Below are positions 16,822 through 24,871 of a stretch of DNA of 64,000 nucleotides, in pieces. The position numbers were made by a program, and so were the translations under genes. Position 1 is the stretch's first letter. Each line of letters starts with the position of its first letter. The DNA comes from Streptomyces fildesensis (GTDB lineage Bacteria > Actinomycetota > Actinomycetes > Streptomycetales > Streptomycetaceae). The stretch is from positions 1-64,000 of the forward strand of contig NZ_JAAIKO010000028.1 in the NCBI RefSeq assembly GCF_016107395.1, in the 5' to 3' direction. Below the pieces are notes generated by a model that was given only the letters and a program-made list of their open reading frames with translations, searched no databases and was not told where the DNA came from.

Positions 16822-17853
16822 CTATGCGGCCGGCATGGTGAACGGGCGGAAGGTGCGCGGCCCGTAGAGCCGGTCCAGGAGCTCGTCCAACTCGGCGAGC
16901 AGCCGCCACGCGTCGTGCGGCCGGCCCGCCTCACCGGGGAGCGTGCAGCCGCGGATGAAGGCGGCGAGCGGCTTCGGGGTGCGCTCCCCCATCAGGTGCT
17001 CCATGCAGCGCGCCGCGAGGTGGAGGTCGGTGGCTTCGGTGACCGGCCGCCGGCCGGGGATCTCGGGCGGATACCGGTCTCGGTGCCGCTCTATGAGGAC
17101 CGGCGCGGTGGTGCCGGTGGCGGTCGCGTAGCACCAGTCGACGAGCACCAGCCCGTGCAGCCCGGGGTGGATGAGGACGTGTTCGGGGAAGACCGCGCAG
17201 TGCACCAGCCGGGCCCGGTGCGCCCAGCCGAGCGCGACCAGCAGCCTGCGCCACATCCAGACGGCGTCCAGCGGGTCGAGGCCCCCGGGGTACGCGGCGG
17301 CGACCTCGGCGAGGCTGTGGAAGCCGTCCAGCGGTTCGAGCGCGTTGACCCGGCGCTCGGTGCCGCCGGTGTCGCGGTGCCGGAACGTCTCGATCAGCCG
17401 CGGGGCGTAGGCGCGGTGGCGCGGTTCCGCCTCGGTGTCGAGGCGGGTCAGCACAGCGGCCTCGTGCTCGATCAGATCGTTGTCGTACGGCTGCAGCGGG
17501 ATCTTCAGCAGCGCGTCGTGCCGGGTCCCGTCGGCGCGCCGGTAGGAGGCGCGGCGCAGTACGGCGAGGTCGCCGGTGGCCTGCGGGTCGCCGAGCAGGT
17601 ACGTGTGCCGGCGGGTGGTGACGGTGCGGGGTGCGGGGTTCGCGGCGTCGAGGTACTCCCGCCACCGCTCGGCCAGGGCCAGGAAGGCGGCGGAGGCTTC
17701 CGGCCGGCGGCCGGGCGGCGCGGTGTCGGGGTGCAGCAGCCGGGCCAGCCGGCGGTGCAGCCGGGTGGCGGCCGCCAAGTCCTCGGGGAAGCCGTGGCGC
17801 AGGGCGTCCAGTGCCTGGTCGAAGGTGTGGACGGCGCCGCTGGTGAGGGTCAT
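16822..17853 (-). CDS. J-domain/pseudokinase fusion protein
   Basis: 343-residue protein with two parts. Residues 5-70 look like a DnaJ J-domain: amphipathic helices around LLHPDTAPP with the HPD signature at 41-43. Residues 85-330 look like a protein-kinase fold: strand lysine Lys117 in ALLKIPL, helix-C Glu131 in EHEAAVL, a catalytic-loop equivalent LVHCAVFPEHVLIHP, and DWCYA for DFG. The catalytic-loop Asp is replaced (His218-Cys-Ala220) and the following Asn is His225, so phosphotransfer is unlikely; nucleotide binding may remain through Asp239. ATG 17853 overlaps the upstream NrtR-like stop by four bases (ATGA), showing translational coupling. Confidence 0.8.
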   Translation of the reverse strand: MTLTSGAVHTFDQALDALRHGFPEDLAAATRLHRRLARLLHPDTAPPGRRPEASAAFLALAERWREYLDAANPAPRTVTTRRHTYLLGDPQATGDLAVLRRASYRRADGTRHDALLKIPLQPYDNDLIEHEAAVLTRLDTEAEPRHRAYAPRLIETFRHRDTGGTERRVNALEPLDGFHSLAEVAAAYPGGLDPLDAVWMWRRLLVALGWAHRARLVHCAVFPEHVLIHPGLHGLVLVDWCYATATGTTAPVLIERHRDRYPPEIPGRRPVTEATDLHLAARCMEHLMGERTPKPLAAFIRGCTLPGEAGRPHDAWRLLAELDELLDRLYGPRTFRPFTMPAA

Positions 17854-18713
17854 CGCACGGTCTCCTCGCGGTCCGGGCGCAGCAGGGCGGGGTGCAGGAG
17901 GCGGGCGTCGCCCGCGCGGTACAGCCGGGCGCGCGGGCCGCCACGGACGCTGCCGTGGGTGGCGGTGCCTCCGGTGGACTCGACGAAGCCGGGGACCGAG
18001 AGCACTTTGCGGTGGAAGTTGCCCGCGTGCAGGGTCGCGCCCCAGACGGCTTCGTAGACGGCGCGCAGTTCGGAGATGGTGAATTCCTCGCCGAGGAAGG
18101 CGGTGGCCAGCGGCGTGTACTCGATCTTCGAGCGCGCGCGGTCGAGGCCGTCGGCGAGGATTCCGGCGTGGTCGAACGCCAGCTCGGGGCCTTCGGGCCG
18201 GCGGCCGGGACCACCCCCGTGGGCCCCGGACCGCCGGCCCTGTTCGTTGGGACGCGGGTCCGCCGCGTCCGGTTGCCATCCGGGTTCAAGTTCTACGACG
18301 GAGATCCACGCGGCCGCCGCGGCGTCGCTGCCGGCCCTCGCGTCCGGGAGGTCGGGAGCGAAGGCGAGGTGGGCAACGGAGACCACGTGCATCCGCGGGT
18401 CGCGCTCGGGGCGGCCGTACGAACCGAGCTGTTCGAGGTGCACCCGGCCGAGCCCGTCGGCGGCGTCGAGACCGGTCTCCTCGGCGAGCTCCCGGGCCGC
18501 GGCCTCGCCGAGCGATTCGCGTCCGGCCCGGACGAATCCGCCGGGCAGCGCCCAGGCGCCCTCGAACGGCGGCGCGCCCCGGCGGACCAGCAGCACATGG
18601 AGGGCGCCTTCGCGCAGCGTCAGGGCGACCACGTCGACGGTCACGGCGATCGGGTCGAAGGCGCGCGGGTCGTAGGCGGCGAGGAAGCGGTCCTCCTCCT
18701 GCTGCGGTGCCAT
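17850..18713 (-). CDS. NrtR-like regulator (Nudix domain plus winged helix)
   Basis: 287-residue protein with an N-terminal Nudix domain and a C-terminal winged-helix domain (EFTISELRAVYEAVWGATLH, NFHRKVLSVPGFV), the layout of NrtR repressors that sense ADP-ribose and control NAD metabolism. The Nudix box (GGFVRAGRES...ARELAEETG) has one extra residue before the first Glu, as expected if it binds rather than cleaves. A Pro/Gly/Arg-rich linker joins the domains. ATG 18713 has GAGGGG six bases upstream; GTG 18740 is less likely. It is first in the operon and a nested palindrome lies upstream, so autoregulation is likely. Confidence 0.85.
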   Translation of the reverse strand: MAPQQEEDRFLAAYDPRAFDPIAVTVDVVALTLREGALHVLLVRRGAPPFEGAWALPGGFVRAGRESLGEAAARELAEETGLDAADGLGRVHLEQLGSYGRPERDPRMHVVSVAHLAFAPDLPDARAGSDAAAAAWISVVELEPGWQPDAADPRPNEQGRRSGAHGGGPGRRPEGPELAFDHAGILADGLDRARSKIEYTPLATAFLGEEFTISELRAVYEAVWGATLHAGNFHRKVLSVPGFVESTGGTATHGSVRGGPRARLYRAGDARLLHPALLRPDREETVR

Positions 18714-18728
18714 GGCTTCCCCTCGTCG

Positions 18729-18769
18729 AGTTCTTCTCACATTGAGTAATTCTCTGTTCGAGAAGAACT
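18729..18769. promoter_or_regulatory. Nested palindromic operator upstream of the NrtR-like operon
   Basis: A perfect 10-bp inverted repeat, AGTTCTTCTC (18729-18738) and GAGAAGAACT (18760-18769), encloses a second TTCTC (18750-18754). The right arm therefore also pairs in TTCTC-N5-GAGAA. The site lies 16-56 bases upstream of the regulator ATG and is AT-rich compared with its surroundings. It is the likely binding site of the NrtR-like protein and may also affect the divergent DUF962 gene. Confidence 0.6.
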
Positions 18770-18843
18770 TAGCACCGCCCTCTGACGGCGTCCAGGTGTT
18801 CGGGGCCTGTCGGCCGGGCGGGCCCCGGGGTTAGCGTGCGGAC

Positions 18844-19197
18844 ATGACGCAGCGGACATTCGATTCGTTCGAGGATTTCTGGCCCTACTACGTGGCGATG
18901 CACTCCCGGTCCGCCACCCGCTGGGTGCACCTGACGGGGACGCTGACCGGGCTCGCGATCAGCGCGTACGGGCTGGCCCGGGGGCGCCGGCGGTATCTGG
19001 CGGCGCTGCCGCTGATCGGCTACGGGACGGCCTGGCCGGCGCACTTCCTGATCGAGAAGAACAACCCGGCCTCGTTCGGCCACCCCGCCTGGTCGCTGCG
19101 CGGCGACGCGAAGATGATCGCGACGATGCTGGCCGGCCGGGACGCGGAACTGGGCGACATCGCCGCGAAGTGGCTCGCGGAGCAGCCGCAGGACTGA
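18844..19197 (+). CDS. DUF962/Mpo1-like membrane protein
   Basis: 117-residue protein of the DUF962 (Mpo1-like) family. It shows FEDFWPYYVAMHSRSATRWVH near the N-terminus, two hydrophobic segments around 30-65, and the family hallmark NNPASFGHPAWSLRGD. Yeast Mpo1 is an iron dioxygenase in fatty-acid alpha-oxidation; the conserved histidines here (His20, His29, His67, His80 region) fit metal binding, but bacterial function is not established. ATG 18844. It stands between the NrtR-like operon (divergent) and the DUF35-thiolase pair. Confidence 0.85.
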   Translation: MTQRTFDSFEDFWPYYVAMHSRSATRWVHLTGTLTGLAISAYGLARGRRRYLAALPLIGYGTAWPAHFLIEKNNPASFGHPAWSLRGDAKMIATMLAGRDAELGDIAAKWLAEQPQD

Positions 19198-19285
19198 CCC
19201 GGCCGCGCACGCGCCTTCCGGACGACCGGGCCCGGCGCCCGGCCCCGGCCCCGCCATTCCCTCTCCCGCCCTGCCGTGGCAGACT

Positions 19286-19302
19286 TCTGACGAACCGTCA
19301 GA
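19286..19302. promoter_or_regulatory. TetR-type palindrome upstream of DUF35-thiolase operon
   Basis: TCTGACG-AAC-CGTCAGA is a 17-bp inverted repeat ending 19 bases before the GTG of the DUF35 gene and just upstream of its GGGGAGG ribosome site. TGACG-N3-CGTCA sites are typical of TetR repressors of acyl-CoA metabolism in actinobacteria. The regulator is not encoded nearby. Confidence 0.6.
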
Positions 19303-19321
19303 TTCAAAGGGGAGGCGGCAC

Positions 19322-19813
19322 GTGGCGCGAGCGCGCAAACCTGTGGTGGCCGGCTGGTTCACGGAGGCCGGACCGCACACGGACGACGGACCGGCCGCCC
19401 AAGGCACCGGCGCCGACCAGGACTTCCGGCTGATCGGCACCCGCTGCCAGGACTGCGGTTCGGTGTTCTTCCCCCGGGAGGACACCTTCTGCCGCAACCC
19501 GGCCTGCTCCGGCACCACGCTGGAGGAGACCCCGCTGTCCCGGCGCGGCCGCGTCTGGTCGTACACCGACGGGCGCTACCGGCCGCCCGCGCCCTATGTC
19601 TCCGACCCCGCCCGCGAGTGGGAGCCGTACGTCCTGGTCGCCGTCGAACTCGCGGCGGAGCGCATGGTGGTGCTCGGCCAGGCCGCCCCGGGCACCGCCC
19701 TGGCGGACCTCGCCGTCGGCATGGAGGTCGAACTCGTCCCCGGTGTGCTCAACGAGGACGACGAGACCACCTGGACCACCTGGCACTGGCAGCCCCTGGG
19801 AGGCGACCGATGA
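19322..19813 (+). CDS. DUF35 zinc-ribbon/OB-fold protein
   Basis: 163-residue acyl-CoA-associated protein of the DUF35 family. The zinc ribbon is CQDCG ... CRNPAC (about residues 41-62), followed by an OB-fold (RGRVWSYTDGRY ... MEVELVPGV). DUF35 proteins form complexes with thiolase-like partners, as in steroid side-chain retro-aldolases (Ltp2-DUF35). GTG 19322 follows GGGGAGG. It overlaps the downstream thiolase start by four bases (ATGA), so the two are coupled and likely form a complex. Confidence 0.9.
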   Translation: MARARKPVVAGWFTEAGPHTDDGPAAQGTGADQDFRLIGTRCQDCGSVFFPREDTFCRNPACSGTTLEETPLSRRGRVWSYTDGRYRPPAPYVSDPAREWEPYVLVAVELAAERMVVLGQAAPGTALADLAVGMEVELVPGVLNEDDETTWTTWHWQPLGGDR

Positions 19814-20997
19814 CGGACGACGTGGCAGTGCTGGGCGCGGGCATGCACCCGTGGGGCAAGTGGGGCCGGTCCTTCACCGAGTACGGCGTCGCCGCCGCCC
19901 GCGCGGCCCTCGCCGACGCCGGGCTGGCCTGGACCGACATCCAGCTCGTGGTGGGCGCGGACACCGTACGCGGCGGCTATCCCGGCTATGTCGCCGGCGC
20001 CACCTTCGCCCAGGCGCTGGGCTGGCAGGGCGCCCGCGTCACCAGCGTGTACGCCGCCTGCGCGTCGGGCGCGCAGGCCGTCAACGCCGCGCGGGCCCAG
20101 ATCCTGGCCGGGATGGCGGACGTCGCCCTGGTCATCGGCGCGGACGCCGCGCCCAAGGGCTTCTTCGCCCCCGCCGGCGGCAACCGCCCCGACGACCCGG
20201 ACTGGCTGCGCTTCCGTGTGCTGGGCGCCACCAACCCCACGTACTTCGGCCTCTACGCGCGCCGCCGCATGGCCCTGCACGGCGACACCCTGGAGGACTT
20301 CGCGCAGGTCAAGGTGAAGAACTCGGCAGCAGGCGCCGCCAACCCCAACGCCCGCTACCGCAAGGCCGTCTCGGCGGACGAGGTGGCCGCCTCCGCGGTC
20401 GTCGCGGATCCGCTGCGGCTGCTCGACATCTGCGCGACCTCCGACGGGGCCGCCGCGGTCGTGCTCTCCAGCATGGAGTTCGCCCGCCGGCACACCACGG
20501 ACCCGGTGCGGATCCGCGCGGTCTCCACCGTCACCCCGTCCTATCCCAAGACCGTGCTGGACCTGCCGGACTTCGCCACCGACTCGGCGGCCGCGGTGGA
20601 GCCGCCCGCGCTGGGACTGCGGGCATCCATCGCGGCGGCCGCGTACGAGGAGGCCGGGATCGGCCCGTCGGACCTGGACCTGGCCGAGGTCTACGACCTG
20701 TCCACCGCCCTGGAACTCCAGTGGTACGAGGACCTGGCGCTGTGCGCGCCCGGCGAGGGCGCCAAGCTGCTGCGGGACGGCGCGACCGCGCTCGGCGGCC
20801 GGATCCCGGTCAACACCAGTGGCGGACTGGCCTCGTTCGGCGAGGCGGTACCTGCCCAGGCCATCGCCCAGGTCTGCGAGCTGACCTGGCAGTTGCGCGG
20901 TCTTGCGGGTGACCGGCAGGTGCCGGGCGCCCGGGCCGGGATCACCGCCAACCAGGGATTGTTCGGCCACGGCTCCTCGGTGGTGGCCGTGCGGTGA
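19810..20997 (+). CDS. Thiolase-family lipid-transfer/aldolase protein
   Basis: 395-residue thiolase-fold protein. The nucleophile-loop Cys lies in VYAACASGAQAVNAA, later motifs are DICATSDGAAAVVLSS and NTSGGLASFGEAVPA, and the C-terminal GLFGHGSSVVAV resembles the GxCGGG loop but lacks its cysteine. That pattern is common in lipid-transfer or retro-aldolase thiolases rather than in beta-oxidation enzymes. The start ATG 19810 overlaps the DUF35 stop. Its probable role is with the DUF35 partner on acyl-CoA or sterol-like side chains; substrate unknown. Confidence 0.87.
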   Translation: MTDDVAVLGAGMHPWGKWGRSFTEYGVAAARAALADAGLAWTDIQLVVGADTVRGGYPGYVAGATFAQALGWQGARVTSVYAACASGAQAVNAARAQILAGMADVALVIGADAAPKGFFAPAGGNRPDDPDWLRFRVLGATNPTYFGLYARRRMALHGDTLEDFAQVKVKNSAAGAANPNARYRKAVSADEVAASAVVADPLRLLDICATSDGAAAVVLSSMEFARRHTTDPVRIRAVSTVTPSYPKTVLDLPDFATDSAAAVEPPALGLRASIAAAAYEEAGIGPSDLDLAEVYDLSTALELQWYEDLALCAPGEGAKLLRDGATALGGRIPVNTSGGLASFGEAVPAQAIAQVCELTWQLRGLAGDRQVPGARAGITANQGLFGHGSSVVAVR

Positions 20998-21149
20998 ACC
21001 GTTCGCGGCCTTGACGCTCCATCACACCAGGTGAACACTTCCGGTGGTGCGCAGGCCCGCGGGAGGTCCTTTTCCACCGCTGGTGATGTCGCGCGCGCTC
21101 TTCGGATGGCACAAGCCCGGTCAGTGCAGCCCGCACGAAGGAGCCCGCC

Positions 21150-21881
21150 ATGCATTCCAACGGAGACGTCTTCCTGGGCGAGATCATCGGTACCGCGATC
21201 CTCATCCTGTTCGGCGCCGGGGTCTGCGCGGCGGTCACCCTCAAGCACTCCAAGGCGAGAGCCTCCGGCTGGATCGTGATCGCCTTCGGCTGGGGCTTCG
21301 GGGTCCTCGCCGGGGCGTACACCGCCGGGCCGCTGTCCGGTGGCCATCTCAACCCGGCCGTCACCCTCGGCATCGCCATCGACACCGGCCAGTGGGACCA
21401 GACCCCGTACTACCTGGCGGGACAGCTGATCGGCGCGATGGCCGGCGCGGCCCTGGCCTGGCTGGCCTACTACGGCCAGTTCGCCGCCAACACCGGCCAG
21501 GACGAGGAACCGCTGGGCACCCTGGGGATCTTCTCGACCGTCCCCGAGATCCGCGTCCCCTGGCAGAACCTCGTCACCGAGGTGATCGCCACCATGGGAC
21601 TCGTGCTGCCGGTGCTCGCCATCCCCGGCAACAAGGGCCTGGGCGAGTCCGGCACCACCACGCTGATCGTCGCCCTGCTGGTCGTCGGGATCGGGCTGTC
21701 GCTCGGCGGCCCCACCGGATACGCCATCAACCCGGCCCGCGACCTGGGCCCGCGCATCGTCCACGCACTGCTGCCCATCCCCAACAAGGGCACGTCCGAC
21801 TGGGGTTACGCCTGGGTGCCGGTCGCCGGTCCGCTGATCGGCGGCGCGCTCTCGGGGGCCCTCTACAACGCCGCGTTCTAA
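21150..21881 (+). CDS. glpF: Glycerol uptake facilitator (aquaporin family)
   Basis: 243-residue MIP channel for glycerol entry. Both NPA pore motifs are present: GHLNPAVTL and the second as AINPARDLG. The Asp after the second NPAR fits the glycerol-facilitator class rather than strict aquaporins. Six membrane segments can be traced. The ATG at 21150 follows AAGGAG (about 21138-21143). glpK follows 11 bases after the stop. The 152-base upstream gap holds TTGACG near 21012 but no clear palindrome, and no gylR-type regulator gene is adjacent. Confidence 0.92.
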   Translation: MHSNGDVFLGEIIGTAILILFGAGVCAAVTLKHSKARASGWIVIAFGWGFGVLAGAYTAGPLSGGHLNPAVTLGIAIDTGQWDQTPYYLAGQLIGAMAGAALAWLAYYGQFAANTGQDEEPLGTLGIFSTVPEIRVPWQNLVTEVIATMGLVLPVLAIPGNKGLGESGTTTLIVALLVVGIGLSLGGPTGYAINPARDLGPRIVHALLPIPNKGTSDWGYAWVPVAGPLIGGALSGALYNAAF

Positions 21882-21892
21882 GGGAAGCCGTC

Positions 21893-23425
21893 ATGAGCGA
21901 CGAGTCCGTCACGTACGTAGCCGCCATCGACCAGGGCACGACCTCCAGCCGGTGCATCGTCTTCGACACCGACGGCTCCATCGTCGCCGTCGACCAGCGC
22001 GAGCACCGGCAGATCTTTCCCCGGCCCGGCTGGGTGGAGCACGACGCCACCGAGATCTGGTCCAAGGTGCAGGCGGTGGTGGCGGGCGCGCTCGCCAAGG
22101 CCGGACTGCGCGCGGACCAGCTCAGCGCGCTGGGCATCACCAACCAGCGGGAGACCACGGTGCTGTGGGACCGGGCCACCGGCCGGCCGGTGCACAACGC
22201 GATCGTCTGGCAGGACACCCGCACCGCCGCGCTCTGCGACGAACTCGGCGGCCAGGACGGCCAGGACCGCTTCCGCGAGCTGACCGGGCTACCGCTGGCC
22301 AGCTACTTCTCCGGGCCGAAGGCGGCCTGGCTGCTGGACAGCGTGCCGGGCCTGCGGCGGCGCGCCGAGAACGGCGAGATCGCCTTCGGCACCATCGACT
22401 CCTGGCTGATCTGGAATCTGACCGGCGGTGTCAACGGCGGGGTGCACGTCACCGACGTCACCAACGCCTCGCGCACCCTGCTGATGAACCTGGAAACGCT
22501 CCAGTGGGAGCCGTCGATCCTCAGCGCGATGAACATCCCCGAGGCGATCCTGCCGGAGATCCGGTCCTCCTCCGAGGTGTACGGCACCGCCGTCGGCCAG
22601 CTCGCGGGGGTGCCGGTGGCCGCCGCGCTCGGCGACCAGCAGTCGGCCGTCTTCGGGCAGACCTGCTACGAACCCGGCGAGGCCAAGAACACCTACGGCA
22701 CCGGCAGTTTCCTGCTCCTCAACACCGGCACCCGGCCGGTGCCCTCCAAGAACGGCCTGATCACCACCGTGGGCTACCAGCTCGGCGGGGAGGCGCCGGT
22801 GTACTGCCTGGAGGGCTCGATCGCGATCACCGGCGCCCTGGTGCAGTGGTTCCGCGACCAGCTCGGCATCATCCGCTCCGCCGACGAGATCGAACCGCTG
22901 GCCGCCAGCGTCGCGGACAACGGCGGCGCGTACATCGTGCCCGCCTTCTCCGGTCTGTTCGCCCCGTACTGGCGCTCCGACGCGCGCGGGGTGATCACCG
23001 GTCTGACCCGTTACGTCACCAAGGCGCACCTCGCGCGGGCGGTGCTGGAAGCGACCAGCTGGCAGACCCGCGAGGTCGTCGACGCGATGTACCAGGACTC
23101 CGGGGTGCGGATCACCTCGCTGCGGGTGGACGGCGGCATGACCGTCAACAACCTGCTGATGCAGCACCAGGCGGACGTCCTGGGGGTGCCGGTGATCCGG
23201 CCGGTGGTCGCCGAGACGACGTGTCTGGGCGCGGCCTACGCGGCCGGCCTCGCCACCGGGGTCTGGCCGGACCTGGACACCCTCAAGGCGCACTGGAAGC
23301 GCGACACGGAGTGGACCCCGGGCATGGACGAGCAGACCCGGGAGCGCGAGTACCGGCGGTGGAAGAAGGCCGTCGAGCGCAGCTTCGGCTGGCAGGACGA
23401 GGACGGTCAGGACGACCGGCCCTAG
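21893..23425 (+). CDS. glpK: Glycerol kinase
   Basis: Cytoplasmic ATP-dependent kinase forming sn-glycerol 3-phosphate, 510 residues, of usual length. FGGY-family motifs include AAIDQGTTSSRCIVFD at the N-terminus, the glycerol site with GWVEHDATEIW, and NTYGTGSFLLLNTG plus RVDGGMTVNNLLMQHQAD in the C-terminal half. ATG 21893 lies 11 bases after glpF, so uptake and phosphorylation are co-expressed. Its stop is only ten bases from the stop of the convergent conservon GTPase gene, with no room for a separate terminator. Confidence 0.96.
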   Translation: MSDESVTYVAAIDQGTTSSRCIVFDTDGSIVAVDQREHRQIFPRPGWVEHDATEIWSKVQAVVAGALAKAGLRADQLSALGITNQRETTVLWDRATGRPVHNAIVWQDTRTAALCDELGGQDGQDRFRELTGLPLASYFSGPKAAWLLDSVPGLRRRAENGEIAFGTIDSWLIWNLTGGVNGGVHVTDVTNASRTLLMNLETLQWEPSILSAMNIPEAILPEIRSSSEVYGTAVGQLAGVPVAAALGDQQSAVFGQTCYEPGEAKNTYGTGSFLLLNTGTRPVPSKNGLITTVGYQLGGEAPVYCLEGSIAITGALVQWFRDQLGIIRSADEIEPLAASVADNGGAYIVPAFSGLFAPYWRSDARGVITGLTRYVTKAHLARAVLEATSWQTREVVDAMYQDSGVRITSLRVDGGMTVNNLLMQHQADVLGVPVIRPVVAETTCLGAAYAAGLATGVWPDLDTLKAHWKRDTEWTPGMDEQTREREYRRWKKAVERSFGWQDEDGQDDRP

Positions 23426-23435
23426 ACCTTCGGCA

Positions 23436-24044
23436 TCAGGTGGCGGCGGGCTCCCGGCGGTCCGCCGCCACCTTCGCGGCATGCTCGACCACGGTGATCA
23501 GCACCTCCTTGGCGGAGGCCCGGTCCCGCGCGTCGCACATCACGACCGGTACGTGCGGGTCGAGGTCCAGCGCGTCGCGGACCGTCTCCGTCGCGTGCTG
23601 GGTGGCGCCGTCGAAGACGTTCACGGCCACCGTGAAGGGGATGCCGCGCCGTTCGAAGTAGTCGACGGCGGCGAAGCAGTCCTCCAGGCGGCGGGTGTCG
23701 GCCAGCACGACCGCGCCGAGCGCGCCCTGGGCCAGCTCGTCCCACAGGAACCAGAAGCGGTCCTGTCCCGGCGTGCCGAACAGGTAGAGCACCAGGTCCT
23801 CGCGGAGCGTGATCCGCCCGAAGTCCATGGCGACGGTGGTGGTGCTCTTCGCCTCGACACCGTGGATGTCGTCGACCGGCCGGCCGGCCTCGCTGAGCGG
23901 TTCCTCGGTGCGCAGCGGCCTGATCTCGCTGACCGCACCCACCAACGTCGTTTTGCCGACCCCGAAACCGCCCGCGACCAGCAGCTTGAGCGCTACCGGA
24001 TCGGGGGCGGACCTGCGGCGTCGGTCAGAGCGCCCGAAGCCCAT
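23436..24044 (-). CDS. cvnD: Conservon GTPase (CvnD)
   Basis: 202-residue Ras-like GTP-binding protein, last gene of the conservon. The P-loop is LVAGGFGVGKTTLVGAV, switch II region FGTPGQDRFWFLWDEL, and the base-specificity position is VAVNVFDG, where NVFD replaces the usual NKxD as in this MglA-like family. Conservons are four-gene signalling operons of Streptomyces that form a membrane complex with heterotrimer-like logic. It overlaps the DUF742 gene by 20 bases. Confidence 0.93.
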   Translation of the reverse strand: MGFGRSDRRRRSAPDPVALKLLVAGGFGVGKTTLVGAVSEIRPLRTEEPLSEAGRPVDDIHGVEAKSTTTVAMDFGRITLREDLVLYLFGTPGQDRFWFLWDELAQGALGAVVLADTRRLEDCFAAVDYFERRGIPFTVAVNVFDGATQHATETVRDALDLDPHVPVVMCDARDRASAKEVLITVVEHAAKVAADRREPAAT

Positions 24045-24417
24045 TGATCACCTCTCGGAGAATGCTCTCGTCCGGCAGTTCAGCCGGCGGAACAGGCATG
24101 CTGACGTGGACGAGTTCCGCGTCCAGCAGGTCGCCGACGAGCACGCGCACCACGCCCACCGGCAGATCGAGATCGGCCGCCAGCTCGGCGACCGAGGTCG
24201 CCATCAGCTGGCAGCGGTCGACGATGTCGAGGTGCTCGGGCGACAGCGTGTGATCGCCCTCGGCCGCGCCGTCCTCGCCCTCCGGCTCGGTCATCACCAG
24301 GGCGATGAGGTCGAGCCGGCCCTCGGCGGCGTGGCTGGTGCGGCCACGTGTCATCGCGTACGGACGCACCACCGGGCCGGCGGCGTCGTCGTACCATCGG
24401 TCCTTTTCTGAAGTCAT
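24025..24417 (-). CDS. cvnC: DUF742 protein (CvnC)
   Basis: 130-residue conservon component with a DUF742 winged-helix-like fold: VRPYAMTRGRTSHAAEGRLDLIALV, then SVAELAADLDLPVGVVRVLVGDLLDAELVHV. It links the roadblock protein and the GTPase. The start ATG at 24417 lies 31 bases after the roadblock gene, and its 3' end overlaps cvnD. Confidence 0.92.
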   Translation of the reverse strand: MTSEKDRWYDDAAGPVVRPYAMTRGRTSHAAEGRLDLIALVMTEPEGEDGAAEGDHTLSPEHLDIVDRCQLMATSVAELAADLDLPVGVVRVLVGDLLDAELVHVSMPVPPAELPDESILREVINGLRAL

Positions 24418-24448
24418 GTCACCCCGTACCCGTCCTCAGGTCATGCCG

Positions 24449-24871
24449 TCAGCCGCTGAGGGCCGCGCCGCTGTCGGTGCGGGGCGCGGTGCCCAGGTGG
24501 GCGCCGACCCGCTTGACCAGCAGCGCCATTTCGTACGCCACCTGCCCGACGTCGGAATCGGCGTCGCTGAGTACCGCGAGACAGCTGCCGTCGCCGGCCG
24601 CGGTCACGAAGAGGAAGGCGTCGTCCAGCTCCACCATGGTCTGCCGGACCCCGCCCGCGTCGAAGTGCCGGCCGACGCCCTTGGCCAGGCTGTGGAAGCC
24701 GGAGGCGACGGCGGCGAGGTGTTCCGAGTCCTCGCGGGTCAGTCCGTCCGAAGCGCCGATCGCCAGGCCGTCGCCGGAGAGCACCAGGGCCTTGCGGATG
24801 CTGGCCACGCGGGTGACCAGGTCGTCAAGGAGCCAGCTCAGCTCGCGTGTCGGGCTCGATGGTGCGGTCAT
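24449..24871 (-). CDS. cvnB: Roadblock/LC7 protein (CvnB)
   Basis: 140-residue roadblock/LC7-fold protein (LSWLLDDLVTRVASIRKALVLSGDGLAIG ...) expected to regulate the CvnD GTPase as an activating or scaffold subunit. Its start overlaps the CvnA stop by four bases (ATGA), giving translational coupling. Confidence 0.93.
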   Translation of the reverse strand: MTAPSSPTRELSWLLDDLVTRVASIRKALVLSGDGLAIGASDGLTREDSEHLAAVASGFHSLAKGVGRHFDAGGVRQTMVELDDAFLFVTAAGDGSCLAVLSDADSDVGQVAYEMALLVKRVGAHLGTAPRTDSGAALSG

